From the NCBI RefSeq assembly GCF_000708595.2, contig NZ_JARP01000008.1, positions 59,105 to 123,104 on the forward strand: 64,000 bases of DNA. Direction: 5' to 3'. Below, in pieces: positions 61,701 to 64,000 of this stretch. The notes beneath the pieces were generated by a model. The model saw only the letters and a program-made list of their open reading frames with translations. It was not told the origin of the DNA and did no database searches. The DNA comes from Flavobacterium sp. KJJ (GTDB taxonomy: Bacteria; Bacteroidota; Bacteroidia; Flavobacteriales; Flavobacteriaceae). The position numbers and the translations under genes were made by a program. Position 1 is the stretch's first letter, and the number at the start of each line of letters is the position of its first letter.

Positions 61701-61729
61701 CAAAAGTATAAAAAAAAATGATTCAGCAA
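61701..61729 (-). promoter_or_regulatory. Promoter of the exported cyanophycinase gene
   Basis: Minus-strand TTG (61727-61729) and TACTTTTG (61701-61708) are separated by 18 bp, matching the Bacteroidota consensus. The corresponding susC site reads TACTTTTA and lacks the TTG, so it looks weaker. Confidence 0.7.
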
Positions 61730-62157
61730 AATAAATTTCACAATTTTATTAAACTTAATTCATCAATTATCCTTTTTATATAAATTTAATTCATATAAAA
61801 TAAATTTTCATTGAATAAAATAAAATCAATAGTGCCGATTTAAAACAAAAAAAATAGATTTAGAAATAATATTTTTAGGTGCAGTAGTATTGAAAATTAC
61901 TAATCAATAATGATCAAAACAAAATCTATTTATTTGGAAAAATAAAAAAATAATTTCCATGCTTTTTGTATTAATTATAATATTGATTCAAAAATTTTAT
62001 TTCAAAATAAAGATTATTAAAGATGGACGATATTTAAGATTTAAATATAAAAAGCAATATTGGGATATATCTTCATGATCCTTAACGATATGAGGGGAAT
62101 CGTGATGATATAAATTAAAAAAATACGTTTTATAGAAACTAACTTTATAGATTTATA
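61730..62157. other. AT-rich intergenic stretch
   Basis: I see no gene, RNA or clear repeat here. It lies between the cyanophycinase promoter and the decayed GHL10-like gene. Base composition is very A/T-rich, as in the surrounding noncoding DNA. Confidence 0.4.
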
Positions 62158-62479
62158 TTAGGACCAATGCGCAATTGATGAGTTATAAACCGCGTCACAT
62201 TAGGGCACAGCTGAAAATAAACGGTCTTGATTCGAGTAAGAACCAATTTATCCAAAATGGTAATCAACTCTGCTTGTTGAACTGCAGGAGTTGCAGTTGT
62301 GTTGCTCGGCCAATCCAAGTATAAACTGATGTTAAACAAGTACCTCTTAAATTGGCTTTAGGGCTTGTATCTATTTCAGCGCCGCTATTAGAACAGCCTG
62401 TTATAATATTGGTTCACTGGCCCAAAATAAGACCGTTAAAAAGTAGTAAAAAGAATAAATTAAGTAATTTTTGCTTCAC
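62158..62479 (-). pseudogene. Decayed GHL10 (family 10 glycosylhydrolase-like) lipoprotein fragment
   Basis: Starting at a GTG (62479), the minus strand shows a signal-like run (KQKLLNLFFLLLFNGLILG), an internal stop, a lipobox-like ITGCSNSG and LRGTCLTSVY. After a frameshift it continues as YLDWPSNTTATPAVQQAEL and ITILDKLVLTRIKTVYFQL, and after a second shift as DAVYNSSIAHWS. This is the order of the N-terminus of GHL10-type proteins (RGVWL ... NLDWPS ... FQVRPNADALY). The remainder of the gene is missing. It lies between the LacI regulator and the cyanophycinase gene, so it is probably a relict of an earlier neighbour. Confidence 0.7.
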
Positions 62480-62696
62480 AGGTTTGCCTGTCTAAATTTG
62501 ATATAGATATATCACAAAAACACGCACAAAAATCAATTTAAAAACAACTTTTTAACACAGTAAACACAAATTAAATATCTTTTCAAATCAACATTTGTTA
62601 ATAAATTATTGTAATTATTTCATTTTCTAAACCTATAAATTTCTTGGCGAGTTCTCTTTTTAAAATTTAAAAACAGCTTTATTAAAAAAAGTGCTG

Positions 62697-63728
62697 CTAT
62701 ACTCCAATTCTAAGTGAAGATTCTCGCACTTTTAATTCTGCATTAAATTCAATTTTTTCGAAAGACTCCTTTACCTCTTTTTGATTCAGTAGTCGTAACA
62801 TTACCTCCATTATTTTTTCTGCCATAGCTTCTAATGGCTGTGAAACTGCTGTAATTGCAGGACTATATATTTTGAAAAGTTCATTGTCATCAAAGGTTAT
62901 CATTCCTAAATTGTGAATGAGCTCGGGCTTGTTTTCCTTAAATACTTCTAGTCCTGCCTGTGTAAGGTAATTTGTTGCAAAAAATACAGCATCCAATTCT
63001 TTGTTTGCATCAATAAAATTTTGAATTGCATATTTTGTTTTTCCAAACGCAATTTCATTGCATGAAATTTTTAAAACATGAGATCTTAATTCATTAAGTG
63101 TTATGGCATTTTCATAACCTAGCAATCGCTGGTGAAGTTGCATCTGATCTGAATCGGTGGTTATAAAAGCAATATTTCTAAAGGAATTTGCAGTTAAATG
63201 ATTAGTTGCTTCAAAAGCGGCATCAAAGTTTTTTAGCACAATGCAGTTACAATCCAGATCATCAAAACCGCGATCAAAAAGAATAACAGGCAAATTATCT
63301 TCGATTAATTCTCCAATTAAATCTTTTATTCCTGGTGAAGGCACTATTATAAAGCCATCAACTTGTCTGTTTTTATATAAATTAATAAGTTCAATCGCTT
63401 TTTCATCTTGATTTTCGTTACTGCAAAATACAATCCGATAGCCTTTGTCATAAGCAAGTCCTTCTACAATTTTTGCGAGTCTAGAAAAAAAGGGATTTGA
63501 AATATCTTCAACCATAAAAACAAGGATTTTGGTTTTTCCTGTTCTCAAGCTCTGTGCAATTTGATTAGGCTTATAATCTACCTTCTTAGCATAATCTAAA
63601 ACTTTCTGAGTTAGCATTTTGGAAATATGCATCTCTTCTGCCTTGCCATTTAGAATAAAAGAAACTGTACTAACTGAAATATTCAAGTCCATGGCAATCA
63701 TTTTGATTGAAACCGCTTTCTTCTTCAT
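62697..63728 (-). CDS. LacI-family transcriptional regulator
   Basis: A 343-aa protein with an N-terminal LacI HTH (VSIKMIAMDLNISVSTVSFILNGK, residues 6-29). A periplasmic-binding-protein-like sensor follows (KILVFMVEDISNPFFSRLAKIVEGLAYDKGY, then VDGFIIVPSPG and LPVILFDRG). It is the nearest regulator of the cyanophycin genes, all on the same strand downstream of it, and probably senses a degradation product. LacI regulators normally sense sugars, so the ligand here is an open question. No clear operator was identified. Confidence 0.92.
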   Translation of the reverse strand: MKKKAVSIKMIAMDLNISVSTVSFILNGKAEEMHISKMLTQKVLDYAKKVDYKPNQIAQSLRTGKTKILVFMVEDISNPFFSRLAKIVEGLAYDKGYRIVFCSNENQDEKAIELINLYKNRQVDGFIIVPSPGIKDLIGELIEDNLPVILFDRGFDDLDCNCIVLKNFDAAFEATNHLTANSFRNIAFITTDSDQMQLHQRLLGYENAITLNELRSHVLKISCNEIAFGKTKYAIQNFIDANKELDAVFFATNYLTQAGLEVFKENKPELIHNLGMITFDDNELFKIYSPAITAVSQPLEAMAEKIMEVMLRLLNQKEVKESFEKIEFNAELKVRESSLRIGV

Positions 63729-63784
63729 AGTTAAAAATGAATGGAATTATTAAAAATATTGAACATAGACTTAACAGAAAAAAT

Positions 63785-63811
63785 ACGGTGAACTATGGGG
63801 CAGTCCACCGT
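63785..63811 (-). terminator. Terminator of the gene at the right edge
   Basis: ACGGTGAACT (63785-63794) pairs with AGTCCACCGT (63802-63811), with one G-T pair. On the minus strand a TTTTTT run follows. It lies about 20 nt behind the stop of the edge gene. Confidence 0.75.
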
Positions 63812-63830
63812 TTTCCAACAAAAATCTTTG

Positions 63831-64000
63831 TTAGTAATCAAAACGTTTGAAAGCTTCGATTGCTTCGTATTCTGCCAAACCTAATTCATCATAAAGAATG
63901 GCGGTATTTTTATTACGGTCTTCTGCCCTAACCCAGAATTCTCTTGAATCATTTCCTTGGAACATCACTCTGTCTTTTTGAGACTGGTGATACAAAATGG
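63831..64000 (-). CDS. Partial: C-terminus of a probable glucosamine-6-phosphate deaminase (NagB-type)
   Basis: The last 56 codons of a minus-strand gene end in TAA (63831-63833); the 5' part lies beyond the window. The peptide reads LYHQSQKDRVMFQGNDSREF, then WVRAEDRNKNTAILYDELGL and AEYEAIEAFKRFDY. This closely resembles the C-terminus of the long Bacteroidota NagB proteins. If correct, it deaminates glucosamine-6-phosphate to fructose-6-phosphate. The identification rests on the tail alone. Confidence 0.6.
   Translation of the reverse strand, partial: ILYHQSQKDRVMFQGNDSREFWVRAEDRNKNTAILYDELGLAEYEAIEAFKRFDY

Overview
The window looks like part of a Flavobacterium-type (Bacteroidota, Flavobacteriia) chromosome. 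It is AT-rich, shows putative Bacteroidota promoters (-33 TTG and -7 TAnnTTTG) and has few Shine-Dalgarno sites. It carries two SusC/SusD pairs, a type IX secretion (T9SS) sorting domain and many lipoproteins. One tRNA (Tyr) is present. There is no rRNA, CRISPR, transposase or prophage. All family calls come from reading motifs, without database searches.

Layout. 1-5.1 kb: a DinB-like protein, a small membrane protein, a 53-aa DUF1328 protein and a GH130 phosphorylase/GT4 glycosyltransferase pair. 5.4-10.6 kb: an mlaE-mlaF-mlaD (MCE lipid transport) operon followed by a large AsmA-like protein. 10.6-17.3 kb: assorted genes, including a MarR-GNAT fusion, an AraC regulator, a hypoxanthine/uracil-DNA glycosylase-like protein and an outer-membrane barrel. 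17.7-29.5 kb: an alpha-glucan-type polysaccharide utilization locus. On the minus strand it reads DUF5004-like lipoprotein, secreted SusE/F-position protein, SusC, SusD, GH71/99-like lipoprotein and GH97 alpha-glucosidase, with a divergent DUF6377-like regulator. 29.7-48.4 kb: housekeeping and stress genes. These include a sterol-desaturase-like enzyme, glutamate dehydrogenase, a MoxR/VWA pair, YchJ, a DnaJ-KTSC protein, a thiol-disulfide oxidoreductase split by an in-frame TGA, tRNA-Tyr, a cold-shock protein, a bestrophin-carbonic anhydrase-Hsp20-Kef cluster and a fasciclin lipoprotein.

48.4-63.7 kb is the most interesting region. It reads as a cyanophycin (multi-L-arginyl-poly-L-aspartate) utilization locus built like a polysaccharide utilization locus, but for a polypeptide. 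The minus-strand order is LacI regulator, T9SS-exported multidomain cyanophycinase, SusC, SusD, isoaspartyl peptidase, YfcC-type carrier, lipoprotein cyanophycinase and two guanidino-group-modifying enzymes (DDAH-like and CtlX-like). The proposed flow is: polymer cut outside the cell to beta-Asp-Arg, uptake through SusCD, further cutting at a membrane, inner-membrane import, hydrolysis to Asp plus Arg, then guanidino-group removal. The cyanophycinase and SusC genes are each preceded by a related roughly 280-bp leader that holds two copies of a short hairpin unit.

Intergenic regions carry many inverted repeats. One recurrent class has arms built from 7-bp units (GTTTCAA/GTTTCAG). Terminator-like hairpins sit directly behind both susD genes. 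A compact hairpin-plus-terminator transcript candidate lies upstream of glutamate dehydrogenase. The window ends inside the 3' part of a probable glucosamine-6-phosphate deaminase gene.
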